Below, piece after piece: positions 26,991 to 35,869 of a stretch of DNA of 64,000 nucleotides (positions are counted from its first letter, which is position 1; every line of letters begins with the position of its first letter). This DNA comes from Neomegalonema sp. Lineage in GTDB: Bacteria > Pseudomonadota > Alphaproteobacteria > Rhodobacterales > Rhodobacteraceae. The position numbers and the translations under genes are program-made. Below the pieces are notes generated by a model. The model was not told where the DNA came from, did not search any database, and saw only the letters and a list, made by a program, of their open reading frames with translations. The DNA is taken from assembly GCA_022760435.1 (NCBI GenBank), contig JALEFY010000012.1:19063-83062 (forward strand), given 5' to 3'.

Positions 26991-27677
26991 TTATTTCAGC
27001 ACGCGGGCGAGCAGATCATCGGCCACCGAGCCATCGCCATCGGCATCGAACATGCCAAGCAGCGAGTCGAGACCACCCTTGTCGGCGCTGGCCGGGGCGG
27101 ATTTGGCGCCGCCACCCAGCATCCCCATGACCGATCCGAGCAGCCCGCCACCCGAAGAGCCGCTGCTGGCGCCGCCGCCGAGCATGCCCATGATCGCGCC
27201 CAGATTGCCGCTATCGCCCGACAGCACCGAGCCGATGATGTTGTTGAGGCCGCTATCGGCGCTTTCACGCTTTTGCATACCGCCCAGAACCATCGAGGTG
27301 ATGGTCGGCAGCATCGCCATGATGGTACCGGTATCGAGACCGACCTTAGGGGCGGCTTCATTGGCCACCGCATCGGCAATCGCGCCGCTCTGACCGCCAA
27401 AGATGCCTTCGAGGAATTGCTGGCCTTGCACTTCCGCCGCTTCGGTATCGGCATCAAGCGACTCATGGGCGGCGGCCGCATCATTCGAGCGCAGGAAGCC
27501 CGCCAGTTGTTGCAGGCCCTCAGGCGATTGCGCCTTTTGCTTCACGCCCGAGGAGACCGCTGGCAGCACCTGGCTCGCGACCTGTTGCGCCTGCTCCGGC
27601 GTGATGCCGAATTTATTGGCCAGCGCCTGGATCCCTTGACCACCCTGTGCGGAGGCCAGCATTTCCATCATGTTCAT
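26991..27677 (-). CDS. DUF937-domain protein
   Basis: A 228-aa protein with a helical DUF937-like core (IQALANKFGITPEQAQQVA, then LPAVSSGVKQKAQSPEGL) and a Gly/Ser/Met-rich low-complexity stretch (GMLGGGASSGSSGGG). The C-terminal loop DADGDGSVADDL has EF-hand-like spacing and may bind calcium. Function is unknown. The ATG at 27677 has AGGAG 8 bases upstream, which rules out the longer frame. Confidence 0.72.
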   Translation of the reverse strand: MNMMEMLASAQGGQGIQALANKFGITPEQAQQVASQVLPAVSSGVKQKAQSPEGLQQLAGFLRSNDAAAAHESLDADTEAAEVQGQQFLEGIFGGQSGAIADAVANEAAPKVGLDTGTIMAMLPTITSMVLGGMQKRESADSGLNNIIGSVLSGDSGNLGAIMGMLGGGASSGSSGGGLLGSVMGMLGGGAKSAPASADKGGLDSLLGMFDADGDGSVADDLLARVLK

Positions 27678-27889
27678 GATCCCACTCCTGTCGACTTGTG
27701 TTGATGCGCTCGGGTTCGTTCTTGGGCATGGACCGCATGTCAACGCGAGCGCGGTCCCCTCGGAACGCGGTCACGACTGGTGTAGCCCGGAAATCCGGCT
27801 CGGCAAACAGCCAAAAAGCGGACCTGACCCCGAACTTGACCGCGAACTTGGGTCCGTATGCGCGCCTTGGAAGCCGCATCCCTGCGCGC

Positions 27890-29083
27890 TCACCCTTGCG
27901 CGGCCAGCACCGCGATCAGCGTCACGAGCGCGAGGCCGAGAGCGGCGGCGAGCGCGATCTTCCAGGACGAATACGGGCGCTCCCCGATCACCTCGCCAGT
28001 GCGGCCATTGACGACGAAACGGTAGCTCTTGCCGCCATATTGATACGCGGCGAGATAGACCGGGAGCAGGATATGCTTGAAGGTCTCATGGCTGGTTTCG
28101 GTATCGATGCGGGCGATGCGCTGTTGATCGCCGCCGATATCGAACCGCACATCGCGGCGGATGGTCAGATCCATCACCGCGCGGGCGGCGGCAAAGCCTT
28201 CCTCGAGATCGACCGAATAGCTTTCTGCGGCAAATCCGGCGAGATAGCTCGGCGTGTAGGGTTGCAAGGCGTGCAGGTCCCAGGCCTCGAGCTTGTCGGC
28301 CATCCGCCCCGGCAAGGTGCGGCTGCCGCGCACCAACACATCGTCAAACAGCCGCTCAACATGGCCCGCGACCGGCGTCCAGCGGGTTTTCGGCACCCGT
28401 CGCTGAACCCGCTTGTGCTTGCCATCGACCAAAACGGTCTGCCATTCGGTGACGTAATAGGTGTCGCCGCGTTGGCCGGCATAGTCCGAGCGCGTCTGCG
28501 CATCGAAGGTCCAATAGGGCAGGTAGACGCCCTGCAGCGCCCGCCCGGCCCGGGCGTAGCTGCGCACGCCATTGGGGGCGAACCACAATCCTTCCAGCCA
28601 GCGCGCCAGCGCCCCGCGCGCCTCGCGCTCGGTAAGGGCGAAGGGAAGGATGCCCTTGGGCTTGAAATGACGATGCGCGCCGGTATCGGTGACGATCGGC
28701 GTGGCGCAAAACGGGCATTCGCTGGCGTGATGGCCCTCGGCCATCGAGAAATCGGCACCGCAATTGGTGCAGTGCAGGCTCGCTGTCGTCTCAACCTCGC
28801 TGCGGTCGATCTCCTGAGCGAGGGCGCGGCGGAAATCGAGCTCGGCCACCAAGGGGCCCGCATCGCCTTGCATTGCCTGGCCTTGCATCGCCTGGCCCTG
28901 CAAGGAACTGCGGCCCGGCATCGCCAGCGGATCCGGCGCGCTGCGTGCCCGCTCCATCGGGTGGACATGGCCGCAATAATCGCATGTGAGCGCCTGCGCG
29001 CCCGGCTCGAAACGCAGATCCGCCCCGCATTGCGCGCAGGGAAAACGGGTCGGTTCGGTGAGAGTTTCGGGCATCTTGTCCAT
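27890..29083 (-). CDS. Zinc-ribbon (TFIIB-type) membrane protein, YdjG-like
   Basis: A 397-aa protein with two zinc ribbons, the first CAQCG...CDYCG near the N-terminus and the second CTNCG...CPFCA at about residue 115-135. A large beta-rich region follows (LPYWTFDAQTRSDYAGQRG) and a C-terminal membrane helix (IALAAALGLALVTLIAVLAA). Similar proteins are often mislabelled as primosomal protein N' zinc ribbons; they accompany SPFH proteins such as Bacillus YdjG with YdjI. Here the SPFH gene lies upstream on the same strand but is separated by 667 bp of other sequence. The start has no good ribosome site and is tentative. Confidence 0.72.
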   Translation of the reverse strand: MDKMPETLTEPTRFPCAQCGADLRFEPGAQALTCDYCGHVHPMERARSAPDPLAMPGRSSLQGQAMQGQAMQGDAGPLVAELDFRRALAQEIDRSEVETTASLHCTNCGADFSMAEGHHASECPFCATPIVTDTGAHRHFKPKGILPFALTEREARGALARWLEGLWFAPNGVRSYARAGRALQGVYLPYWTFDAQTRSDYAGQRGDTYYVTEWQTVLVDGKHKRVQRRVPKTRWTPVAGHVERLFDDVLVRGSRTLPGRMADKLEAWDLHALQPYTPSYLAGFAAESYSVDLEEGFAAARAVMDLTIRRDVRFDIGGDQQRIARIDTETSHETFKHILLPVYLAAYQYGGKSYRFVVNGRTGEVIGERPYSSWKIALAAALGLALVTLIAVLAAQG

Positions 29084-29143
29084 GGCGGCGGTGTAGCAGC
29101 GCGCCCCTGCCTTGGCCAAGTGTTTCATCTCACCGCTCGGCTT

Positions 29144-29171
29144 GGTCGATCCCGCCAAGGAGGGATCGACC
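29144..29171 (-). terminator. Hairpin terminator just after the RTX remnant
   Basis: A 10-bp perfect stem (29144-29153 with 29162-29171, arms GGTCGATCCC and GGGATCGACC) and an 8-nt loop stand 23 bp downstream of the remnant's stop codon. There is no strong T-run. Its position suggests it is the original gene's terminator kept with the remnant. Confidence 0.55.
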
Positions 29172-29193
29172 GGCTTCACACCCTTATTGCGGA

Positions 29194-29331
29194 TCAGAAG
29201 ACGAAATCGTCCTCGGCGAAGTCGGCGAGGCTCATGTTGTTGAACACGATCTTGTCGGTCGCGCTCAAGCTCAGTTCGACCCGACCATCGCTCTCGATCG
29301 CATGGGCCATCAGTTCGGCGAGCGAGCGCAA
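29194..29331 (-). pseudogene. Remnant of an RTX gene: C-terminal secretion signal only
   Basis: The minus-strand frame encodes about 45 residues ending NNMSLADFAEDDFVF before the stop. That is the classic end of a type I-secreted RTX protein (compare LSADQFVFG and LTVDDFIVYY in this window). Preceding residues (LRSLAELMAHAIESDGRVEL, then LSATDKIVF) also fit such a terminal domain. Upstream the frame quickly becomes unlike any protein, and no start or calcium repeats remain. It reads as the 3' end of a lost RTX gene. Confidence 0.6.
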
Positions 29332-29538
29332 AACATGTCTTCGATCGCATCCCCATTTCTCCCTAGTTTGTATTCGCCGAGATCTGCCTCGCTGTGGTGA
29401 ATCATCCCAAGAACACTTTCCGCAATCTGAGTAGCAGCCCAATCAAATGTTCGCAATAAGTTTTAACAAAGATCTTCTGGAAATGATTTGTTCATGGTAT
29501 GGGTCGTGAGGGCGGGATTCGCGGTGGAGGGCGAGAAG
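29332..29538. other. AT-richer spacer between RTX remnant and small ORF
   Basis: This stretch (for example around 29,430-29,500) is visibly richer in A+T than its surroundings and encodes nothing convincing on either strand. It may contain the promoter of the small rightward gene or be what is left of a rearrangement. Confidence 0.4.
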
Positions 29539-29736
29539 ATGTCCGAGCGTTGGAACATTGTTTACAAGGCGCATGAGGGAGCCGTGCTCAGCGGGCTTGA
29601 AGCATGGGCGAAGCAATCCTTGGCACAGGTCAAGGCTCCCGCGGCTTGGGACGCCGCCGAGCGCTTCATTCACATAACCCGTAAGGGCGATCAGCAGCGA
29701 TGTCAGTTGAGTGTTCTTCGGCGGACGCACTCATGA
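29539..29736 (+). CDS. Small orphan protein (65 aa), unknown
   Basis: A possible 65-aa protein beginning MSERWNIVYKAHEGAV and ending in basic residues, with a GGAGG ribosome site 8 bases before the ATG at 29539. I recognise no family. It is the only rightward frame in this part and lies in the interval that splits the SPFH and zinc-ribbon genes. It could be a real orphan gene or a chance frame. Confidence 0.35.
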   Translation: MSERWNIVYKAHEGAVLSGLEAWAKQSLAQVKAPAAWDAAERFIHITRKGDQQRCQLSVLRRTHS

Positions 29737-29750
29737 TCGCCGCGCGTGCC

Positions 29751-30887
29751 TCAAGCTCCCGGCAGGGCGGGTGGTTTCTGGTCGAACAGGGCTTCGAGCG
29801 CGGCTTGGCTGCCGGCGGGGGCCCAGGCGGCCATGCCGTTCTTCCACACGAGGGTGCTGCCGGTGAGCTGGCCGCCTTGCGCCATCTCGGCCAGTGCGAC
29901 GAGGCTGTGCGGGCCGCTCGCCACGCCATCGAGCGCCACATGCCATTCGGCTTGCGCGCCGGGCAGAGGGGGAGGGCTCATGTGGGAAGGGTTCATGTGG
30001 GACGGACCCGAGGCGGCAGGGGCTGCGCTTTGACCCGGAGCGAACACCCCGGCCAGATCGCGGCCCATGCTCATGCCCGCACCCATGCCGAGCCCGGTTC
30101 CGATCGCCCCGCCAGCGCTCGCACCCTCGCGGATCGCCTCGGCCGCCTGATATTGCGCATAGCGGCGCAGATCGCCGACCACGCCCATCGACGTGCGCCG
30201 ATCCAGCGCCTTCTCCACCTCATCGGGCAGCGAGATGTTCTCGACCAGCAGTTTCGAGATCTCGACGCCGTAAGTCGCCATCTCCGGATTGATCCGCTCG
30301 CGCAGGAAATTGCCCAGATCATCGAGATTGGCGGCCAGATCCAGCACCGGGATCTTCGCGGTCGCAAGCGCATTCGAGAAGCGGGTGACGATGATGTTGC
30401 GCAACTGCCCGGCGATCTCGTCGGTGGTGAACTCGCCATCGGTGCCCACAATCTCGCGCAGGAACACGCCCGGCTCGATCACCCGCATCGCATAGGTGCC
30501 ATAGGCGCGCAGGCGGGTCGGGCCGAACTCAGGATCGCGGATCATCAACGGGTTCTTGGTGCCCCATTTGAGATCGGTGAACTGCCGGGTCGAGACGTAA
30601 TAGACCTCCGACTTGAACGGGCTTTCAAAGCCGTGATCCCAGTGCTGCAAGCTCGACAGGATCGGCAGGTTGGCGGTCTTCAGCCGATAGAGCCCCGGCG
30701 GGAAGATATCGGCGAGCTTGCCCTCATGCACGAACACGGCGGCCTGACCCTCGCGCACGGTGAGCTTGGCGCTGTGCTTGATCTCATGGCCCTGACGCTC
30801 GAACCGCCAGACCAGCGTGTCGGAGGTGTCGTCGGTCCAGGCGATGACGTCGATGAACTGACCAAACAGCGTGTCGAACAGGCTCAT
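29751..30887 (-). CDS. SPFH-domain protein with C-terminal GYF_2 domain, YdjI-like
   Basis: A 378-aa protein. The N-terminal two thirds are an SPFH/band-7 domain of the virion-core/YdjI type (SAKLTVREGQAAVFVHEGK, then FPPGLYRLKTANLPIL, then RLRAYGTYAMRV). A Gly/Met-rich linker follows, then a GYF_2 domain (EWHVALDGVASGPHSLVAL, then GSTLVWKNGMAAW). In Bacillus the related YdjI works with a zinc-ribbon membrane protein and PspA in envelope stress. Its expected zinc-ribbon partner is the next gene on this strand, after the RTX remnant. Confidence 0.82.
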   Translation of the reverse strand: MSLFDTLFGQFIDVIAWTDDTSDTLVWRFERQGHEIKHSAKLTVREGQAAVFVHEGKLADIFPPGLYRLKTANLPILSSLQHWDHGFESPFKSEVYYVSTRQFTDLKWGTKNPLMIRDPEFGPTRLRAYGTYAMRVIEPGVFLREIVGTDGEFTTDEIAGQLRNIIVTRFSNALATAKIPVLDLAANLDDLGNFLRERINPEMATYGVEISKLLVENISLPDEVEKALDRRTSMGVVGDLRRYAQYQAAEAIREGASAGGAIGTGLGMGAGMSMGRDLAGVFAPGQSAAPAASGPSHMNPSHMSPPPLPGAQAEWHVALDGVASGPHSLVALAEMAQGGQLTGSTLVWKNGMAAWAPAGSQAALEALFDQKPPALPGA

Positions 30888-30974
30888 GGCGCGGGTCTCC
30901 CGAATGCGGATGCGTTGGCTTTGGCTCTGGTATGGCGTCTCCGCCTTGCGCGTGCAAGCGCCGGTGCGGGCCGT

Positions 30975-31508
30975 TCAGCCGAGCAGGCTGCGGGTGAGCC
31001 AACGCGCGGCGAGCGCCGCCCGGCCATCCTCGAGCTCGATGCGCACCGCGAGGGTGAGGGTGATCTCGCCCGGCTTGCGCTCTTTAAGATCGAGCAGCGT
31101 GAAGGCACCGCGGACACAGGCGCCGCTTGGCACCGGGGCGAGAAAGCGCAGCTTGTCAAAGCCGAGATTGATGCCGGCGCGCTGGCCGATCAGATCCGGA
31201 ACCGCCGTCTGGCTCATCGGCGCGATCAGCGACAGGGTGAGAAAACCATGCGCGACCGGGCCGCCGAACGGTCCTTCGGCTGCGGCGCGGGCGGGGTCGG
31301 TATGGATGAATTGGCGGTCCTCGGTCACATCGGCGAAGGCTTCGATGCGCGCTTGCGGCACCGCGAACCAGGGCGAGTGCCACGGGGCTGCGCTGATCCG
31401 CTGCTGCATGAGCGCCAGAGCGATCGGCTCCGGCCGGGGCAAGGGGATGTCGCGCGCTGCGGGCCAGTCAAGGCTGTCGGAGAGGCTATCGGAGAGGCGC
31501 TCGGTCAT
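30975..31508 (-). CDS. MaoC-family (R)-specific enoyl-CoA hydratase-like protein
   Basis: A 177-aa hot-dog fold protein. The active-site block FADVTEDRQFIHTDPARA followed by GGPVAHGFLTLSL carries the Asp and His of R-hydratases. It should hydrate trans-2-enoyl-CoA to (R)-3-hydroxyacyl-CoA, or act as a related dehydratase; the true substrate is unknown. Its start overlaps the stop of the Lrp-type gene by 4 bp, so the two are coupled. Confidence 0.82.
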   Translation of the reverse strand: MTERLSDSLSDSLDWPAARDIPLPRPEPIALALMQQRISAAPWHSPWFAVPQARIEAFADVTEDRQFIHTDPARAAAEGPFGGPVAHGFLTLSLIAPMSQTAVPDLIGQRAGINLGFDKLRFLAPVPSGACVRGAFTLLDLKERKPGEITLTLAVRIELEDGRAALAARWLTRSLLG

Positions 31509-31996
31509 TGCTCGCGTCCCTTTGCGGTTGATTTGGCCGCGCTTGGGTCGATCGGCAGCGCGGTGGTGGCCTTGATCTCCTCCATCGAGAGCAGGGAGGT
31601 GACGTTATAGATACTCACATGCGCGATCAGGCGTTGGTAGAACCGATCATATTCGGCCGGCGAGGCGACGCGGACCTTCAGGATATAGTCGATCTCGCCC
31701 GCCAGCCGATGCGCCTCGAGGATCTCGGGCTGTCCCTGAACCGCGCTCAGGAACTGCTCGAGCCAGTCGGCATCATGGCGGTTGGTGCGCACCAGCACAT
31801 AAAAGAGGGTGGGAAAGCCTGCCTCGGTCGGGTCGAGCAAGGTGACCTGCGCCTTGATGATCCCGGCCTCGCGCATGCGCTTGATCCGGTTCCAGACCGG
31901 GGTCTTGGACGAGCCGACGCGGCGGGCAAGCTCGTCGAGCGGCTGAGTCGCATCGATCTGCAATTCGGCGAGGATCTTCTTGTCGAGTGCATCCAT
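31505..31996 (-). CDS. Lrp/AsnC-family regulator
   Basis: A 163-aa protein with an N-terminal helix-turn-helix (MDALDKKILAELQIDATQ, then LARRVGSSKTPVWNRIKRMR) and a C-terminal ligand-binding RAM domain (VRTNRHDADWLEQFL, then GEIDYILKVRV). It is divergent from the cobA-cysI-cysH operon, a layout I associate with Rhodobacterales; it probably controls that operon in response to an amino acid or sulfur compound. The ATG at 31996 gives the normal family length. Confidence 0.85.
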   Translation of the reverse strand: MDALDKKILAELQIDATQPLDELARRVGSSKTPVWNRIKRMREAGIIKAQVTLLDPTEAGFPTLFYVLVRTNRHDADWLEQFLSAVQGQPEILEAHRLAGEIDYILKVRVASPAEYDRFYQRLIAHVSIYNVTSLLSMEEIKATTALPIDPSAAKSTAKGREQ

Positions 31997-32183
31997 GATG
32001 GGTTGTTCCACGGTAAAGGCGCGCAATGGGACGGCGTTCCGCAAGGCCAGATCCGGCAGGCATGGCGTTCTTATCTGCCCGATGCAAGCGGCGCGGTGCT
32101 GGAATTTCGTCCCGCATACCCCCCATATCGCCGGATGACGGTGGCTGCAATGCTGCACTGCCGCAACCTGACGGAGACGGGCC

Positions 32184-33059
32184 ATGCGCCATCACGACCT
32201 GAGCATTGACCGCAGCGGTGAGGCGATCAGCCCAAATGCCATCAGCCCGTCCGCCCAGAGTCCACGCGCCTGCGTCTGGTTCGTCGGTGGCGGCCCGGGC
32301 GCGGCGGAGCTGCTCACGCTCAAGGCGGCGCGGCTGCTCGAGCGTGCGGATGTGGTGATCTTCGACCGGCTGATCTCGGACGAAGTGCTGGCGCTCATCA
32401 AGCCCGCGGCGCGCAGGCTCGATGTTGGCAAGACCGCTTATGGCCCAAGCTGGAGCCAGCAGGCGATCAACGAATTGATGGTGCGCGAGGCGCGGCCCGG
32501 GCTGACGGTGGTGCGGCTCAAATCCGGTGATCCGGCGGTGTTCGGGCGGCTCGATGAGGAGATGGACGCGCTCGATGCGGCCGGGATCAGCTTCGAGATC
32601 GTCCCCGGGATCACCTCGGCGTCGGCCTCGGCGTCGGCGCTCAAAGCCTCGATGACCCGGCGCGGGCGCAATACCGAGCTGCGCCTGATCACCGGCCATG
32701 ATGCGAAGGGCTTTGCCGAGCAGGACTGGCGGGCGCTGGCCCGGCCCGGTGCGGTCGCGGCGATCTATATGGGCGTGCGCGGTGCGGGCTTCCTGCGCGA
32801 GCGACTGCTGGCGCATGGAGCCGCCGCGCACACGCCGGTCGCGGTGATCGAGAATGCCTCGCGCCCCGAGCAAAAACGGATCGCTGCCAGCCTCGCCGAT
32901 CTGCCCGAGCGGCTGGAGGCGGCCGGGATCACCGGCCCGGCGATCCTGTTTCTCGGCCTCTGCCCGCGCGACGCGCGTGCGGCGGCACTCGATACGCGGG
33001 AGCTTCCCGCCCCTCAGGAACACAGCGTCTGGCTGGCGCTGCAAGCAGGAGCCGCATGA
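32184..33059 (+). CDS. cobA: Uroporphyrinogen-III C-methyltransferase (SUMT)
   Basis: A 291-aa SAM-dependent methyltransferase that makes precorrin-2, here for siroheme needed by the sulfite/nitrite reductase two genes on. Family motifs are VGGGPGAAELLTLKAARLL, LKSGDPAVFGR, VPGITSASASA and AAIYMGV. There is an N-terminal extension of about 30 residues before the first motif. First gene of the sulfur assimilation operon. A dehydrogenase/ferrochelatase (CysG N-terminal) function is not in this protein. Confidence 0.92.
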   Translation: MRHHDLSIDRSGEAISPNAISPSAQSPRACVWFVGGGPGAAELLTLKAARLLERADVVIFDRLISDEVLALIKPAARRLDVGKTAYGPSWSQQAINELMVREARPGLTVVRLKSGDPAVFGRLDEEMDALDAAGISFEIVPGITSASASASALKASMTRRGRNTELRLITGHDAKGFAEQDWRALARPGAVAAIYMGVRGAGFLRERLLAHGAAAHTPVAVIENASRPEQKRIAASLADLPERLEAAGITGPAILFLGLCPRDARAAALDTRELPAPQEHSVWLALQAGAA

Positions 33060-33349
33060 TGGCCAAGCCCTATTTGCCCAAAGTCGTGACCGCCAATGAC
33101 CTGCTGCGCGGCGACGTGATCTGGCTCGATGCGCAGGGCGGCTGGGTCCGCAGCCTGGCCGAGGCGGCGGTCTTTGACACCCCGCAAACCGCCGAAGCGG
33201 CGCTCAAGAGTGCTGCGGCGCAAGTGGACAAGGTCGTCGGCGCCTATCTCGCCGATATCCGTCTGGTCGGCGGCGAGCCCGAGCCCGTGCATTTTCGCGA
33301 GGAAATGCGGGTGCGCGGCGCCTTCGCCAATCTCGATCTGACACCGTAG
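33059..33349 (+). CDS. DUF2849-domain protein
   Basis: A 96-aa protein (MAKPYLPKVVTANDLLRGDV) that occurs between the siroheme methyltransferase and the reductase in alphaproteobacterial sulfur operons. Its role is not established. The second of two consecutive ATGs is used because AGGAG lies 7 bases before it; the first ATG, three bases earlier, overlaps the cobA stop. Confidence 0.85.
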   Translation: MAKPYLPKVVTANDLLRGDVIWLDAQGGWVRSLAEAAVFDTPQTAEAALKSAAAQVDKVVGAYLADIRLVGGEPEPVHFREEMRVRGAFANLDLTP

Positions 33350-33367
33350 CCGAAGGGAGCGCCTTGC

Positions 33368-35053
33368 ATGTATCGCTATGATGAATTCGACGACGCCTTC
33401 GTGCGCACCCGTGTGGCGCAGTTCCGTGGCCAGGTCGAGCGGCGCCTCTCCGGTGCGCTGACCGAGGATGAGTTCAAGCCGCTGCGCCTGCAAAACGGGC
33501 TCTATCTGCAATTGCACGCCTATATGCTGCGGGTCGCGATCCCCTATGGCACGCTGAGCAGCACCCAGATGCAGCAACTGGCGATGATCGCCGAGCGCTG
33601 GGATCGCGGCTTTGGCCATTTCACCACCCGCCAGAACATCCAGTTCAACTGGCCCAAGCTGCAAGACGTGCCCGAGATCCTCGAGGCGCTGGCCGATGTG
33701 CAGATGCACGCGATCCAGACCTCCGGCAACTGCATTCGCAACGTGACGGCGGACCATTTCGCCGGTGCCGCGGCCGATGAGATCGAGGATCCGCGCCCGA
33801 CCGCCGAGCTCATCCGGCAATGGTCGAGCGATCATCCCGAGTTCGCCTTCCTGCCGCGCAAGTTCAAGATCGCGGTGACCGGCTCGCCCAATGACCGCGC
33901 GGTGACCAAGGCGCATGACATCGGTCTGCGCATGGTCCGGGATGCGAATGGCGCGCCGGGGTATGAGGTGATCGTGGGCGGCGGGCTCGGCCGCACCCCG
34001 ATGATCGGCAAGGTGATCCGCGGCTTCTTGCCCAAGAGCGATCTGCTGCCCTATCTCGAGGCGATCGTGCGGGTCTACAACCTCTATGGTCGGCGCGATA
34101 ACAAGTACAAGGCGCGGATCAAGATCCTCGTGCATGAGGAGGGGCTGGAGAAGATCCGGGCTCAGGTCGAGGCGGAGTTCGAGCAGCAAATGGCGCTGAG
34201 CGGCGGTCCGCTGGTCGCACCCGATCCGGCGCAGGTGGCGCGTATCGAGGCCTATTTCGCCGCTCCCGAGTTGCCAGAGCGCCCGGCGCATTCGCAAAAC
34301 CTGTCCGAGCTGCTCTCGCTGCGGCCCAATCTGGCGGCCTGGGTGCAGACCAACACCAGCGATCATCGCCAGCCGGGCTACCGGATCGTGACCGTGACGC
34401 TCAAATCCATCGGCGAAGTGCCGGGCGATGCCTCCGCGTCGCAGATGCGGGTGCTCGCCGATCTCGCCGCGCGCTACAGCCTTGATGAGCTGCGGATCTC
34501 GCATGAGCAGAATGTGATCTTGCCGCATGTGGCGCAGGATGATCTGCCGGCGGTCTTCGATACGCTGCGCGCCGCCGGGCTGGCCGAGGCGAATGCCGGG
34601 CTGATCTCGGACATCATCGCCTGCCCGGGGATGGATTACTGCGCGCTCGCCACCGCCCGCTCGATCCCGATCGCGCAGGACATCGCCAAGCGCTTTGCCG
34701 AGCCCGCCCGCGCGCGTGAGATTGGCAAGATGCAGGTGAAGATCTCTGGCTGCATCAATGCCTGCGGGCACCACCATGTCGGCCATGTCGGCATTCTGGG
34801 GCTCGATAAGGCGGGCAAGGAGAATTACCAGATCACCCTTGGCGGCGATGCGACCGAGACGCTGGCCGTTGGTGAGCGCGCCGGGCGCGGGCTCGATGCC
34901 GAGGAGGTCGGCCCGGCCATGGAGCGCTTGATGGATGCCTATCTGCGCCTGCGTCTGAGTGCCGACGAGACCTTCCTGCAAGCCTATCGCCGTCTGGGCG
35001 CCGCGCCGTTCAAGGGCGCGATCTACGAAGAGGAAAACGCTGATGCCGCGTGA
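33368..35053 (+). CDS. cysI: Assimilatory nitrite/sulfite reductase hemoprotein
   Basis: A 561-aa siroheme and [4Fe-4S] enzyme with the usual two-fold repeated ferredoxin-like and catalytic halves. The cluster and siroheme ligands are present as CPGMDYC (CX5C) and GCINAC (CX3C), followed by GHHHVGHVG. The substrate-side block WDRGFGHFTTRQNIQF is also typical. Position next to cysH and DUF934 argues for sulfite reduction to sulfide, the final step of sulfate assimilation. The electron donor gene is not in the window. Its stop overlaps the cysH start by 11 bp. Confidence 0.92.
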   Translation: MYRYDEFDDAFVRTRVAQFRGQVERRLSGALTEDEFKPLRLQNGLYLQLHAYMLRVAIPYGTLSSTQMQQLAMIAERWDRGFGHFTTRQNIQFNWPKLQDVPEILEALADVQMHAIQTSGNCIRNVTADHFAGAAADEIEDPRPTAELIRQWSSDHPEFAFLPRKFKIAVTGSPNDRAVTKAHDIGLRMVRDANGAPGYEVIVGGGLGRTPMIGKVIRGFLPKSDLLPYLEAIVRVYNLYGRRDNKYKARIKILVHEEGLEKIRAQVEAEFEQQMALSGGPLVAPDPAQVARIEAYFAAPELPERPAHSQNLSELLSLRPNLAAWVQTNTSDHRQPGYRIVTVTLKSIGEVPGDASASQMRVLADLAARYSLDELRISHEQNVILPHVAQDDLPAVFDTLRAAGLAEANAGLISDIIACPGMDYCALATARSIPIAQDIAKRFAEPARAREIGKMQVKISGCINACGHHHVGHVGILGLDKAGKENYQITLGGDATETLAVGERAGRGLDAEEVGPAMERLMDAYLRLRLSADETFLQAYRRLGAAPFKGAIYEEENADAA

Positions 35054-35798
35054 TTTTGTCTCCCGCATCGAGGCCGCCGAAAGCGCCGCCGCCGTGCTCA
35101 ATGCCCGCTACGCTGGCAAGAGCGCGCAAGAGATCCTGCGCGCCGCGATCCTCAACGATCTGCCGGGGCGCATCGCGCTCGCCAGCTCGTTTGGCTCGGA
35201 ATCGGTGGTGCTGCTGCACATGATCGCGCAAGTCGATCGCGATGTGCCGGTGCTGTTTGGCCAGACCCAGATGCTGTTTGCCGAGACCCTCGCCTATCAG
35301 CGCGAGATCGCCGAGCTTCTGGGCCTGCGCGATATCCGCGAAGTGCGCCCGGTCCCGGCGGTGCTGGCGGCGCAGGATCCGGATAACGGCCTGCATCAGC
35401 GCAATGCCGATGCCTGCTGCGCGCTGCGTAAGACTGCGCCGATGCAATCAGCCCTCGCCCCGTTCTCGGCCTGGATCACCGGCCGCAAGCGGCATCAGTC
35501 GGCGACGCGGGCGGATCTGAAGCTGGTCGAGGTCGATCAGGCCGGTCGGCTCAAGATCAACCCGCTGGCCGATTGGACGGCGCAGGAGCTCAATGCCTAT
35601 CGCATCGCTCAGGGCCTGCCGGCGCATCCGCTGGTCGAGAAGGGCTTTGTCTCCATCGGCTGCGCGCCGTGCACGACGCCGGTCAAGCCGGGCGAGCACC
35701 CGCGCGCCGGGCGCTGGCGCGGTCAGGCCAAGGAAGAATGCGGCATCCATGTCATTGATGGCAAAGTAGAAAAGTCACATCGCGGCCCGATGGATTGA
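35043..35798 (+). CDS. cysH: Adenylyl-sulfate (APS) reductase
   Basis: A 251-aa reductase of the CysH family. Two Cys pairs, CC in DACCALRK and CxxC in GCAPCT, would bind a [4Fe-4S] cluster. That marks the APS-using branch rather than the cluster-free PAPS enzyme. The catalytic Cys is in EECGIH near the C-terminus. The ATG at 35043 begins inside the 3' end of the cysI gene. It reduces APS to sulfite with thioredoxin, feeding the preceding enzyme. Confidence 0.92.
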   Translation: MPRDFVSRIEAAESAAAVLNARYAGKSAQEILRAAILNDLPGRIALASSFGSESVVLLHMIAQVDRDVPVLFGQTQMLFAETLAYQREIAELLGLRDIREVRPVPAVLAAQDPDNGLHQRNADACCALRKTAPMQSALAPFSAWITGRKRHQSATRADLKLVEVDQAGRLKINPLADWTAQELNAYRIAQGLPAHPLVEKGFVSIGCAPCTTPVKPGEHPRAGRWRGQAKEECGIHVIDGKVEKSHRGPMD

Positions 35799-35869
35799 GG
35801 CAGGCTAGCGCCACCAACACACGGCCTTCTTCGTCACGCACGTATCACCCCATCAGCGGGAGCCCGACC

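Noticed and set aside
29443..29730. 95-codon minus-strand frame opposite the small orphan gene
   Set aside because: No ribosome site, and composition typical of a shadow frame; the opposite frame has a good GGAGG site.
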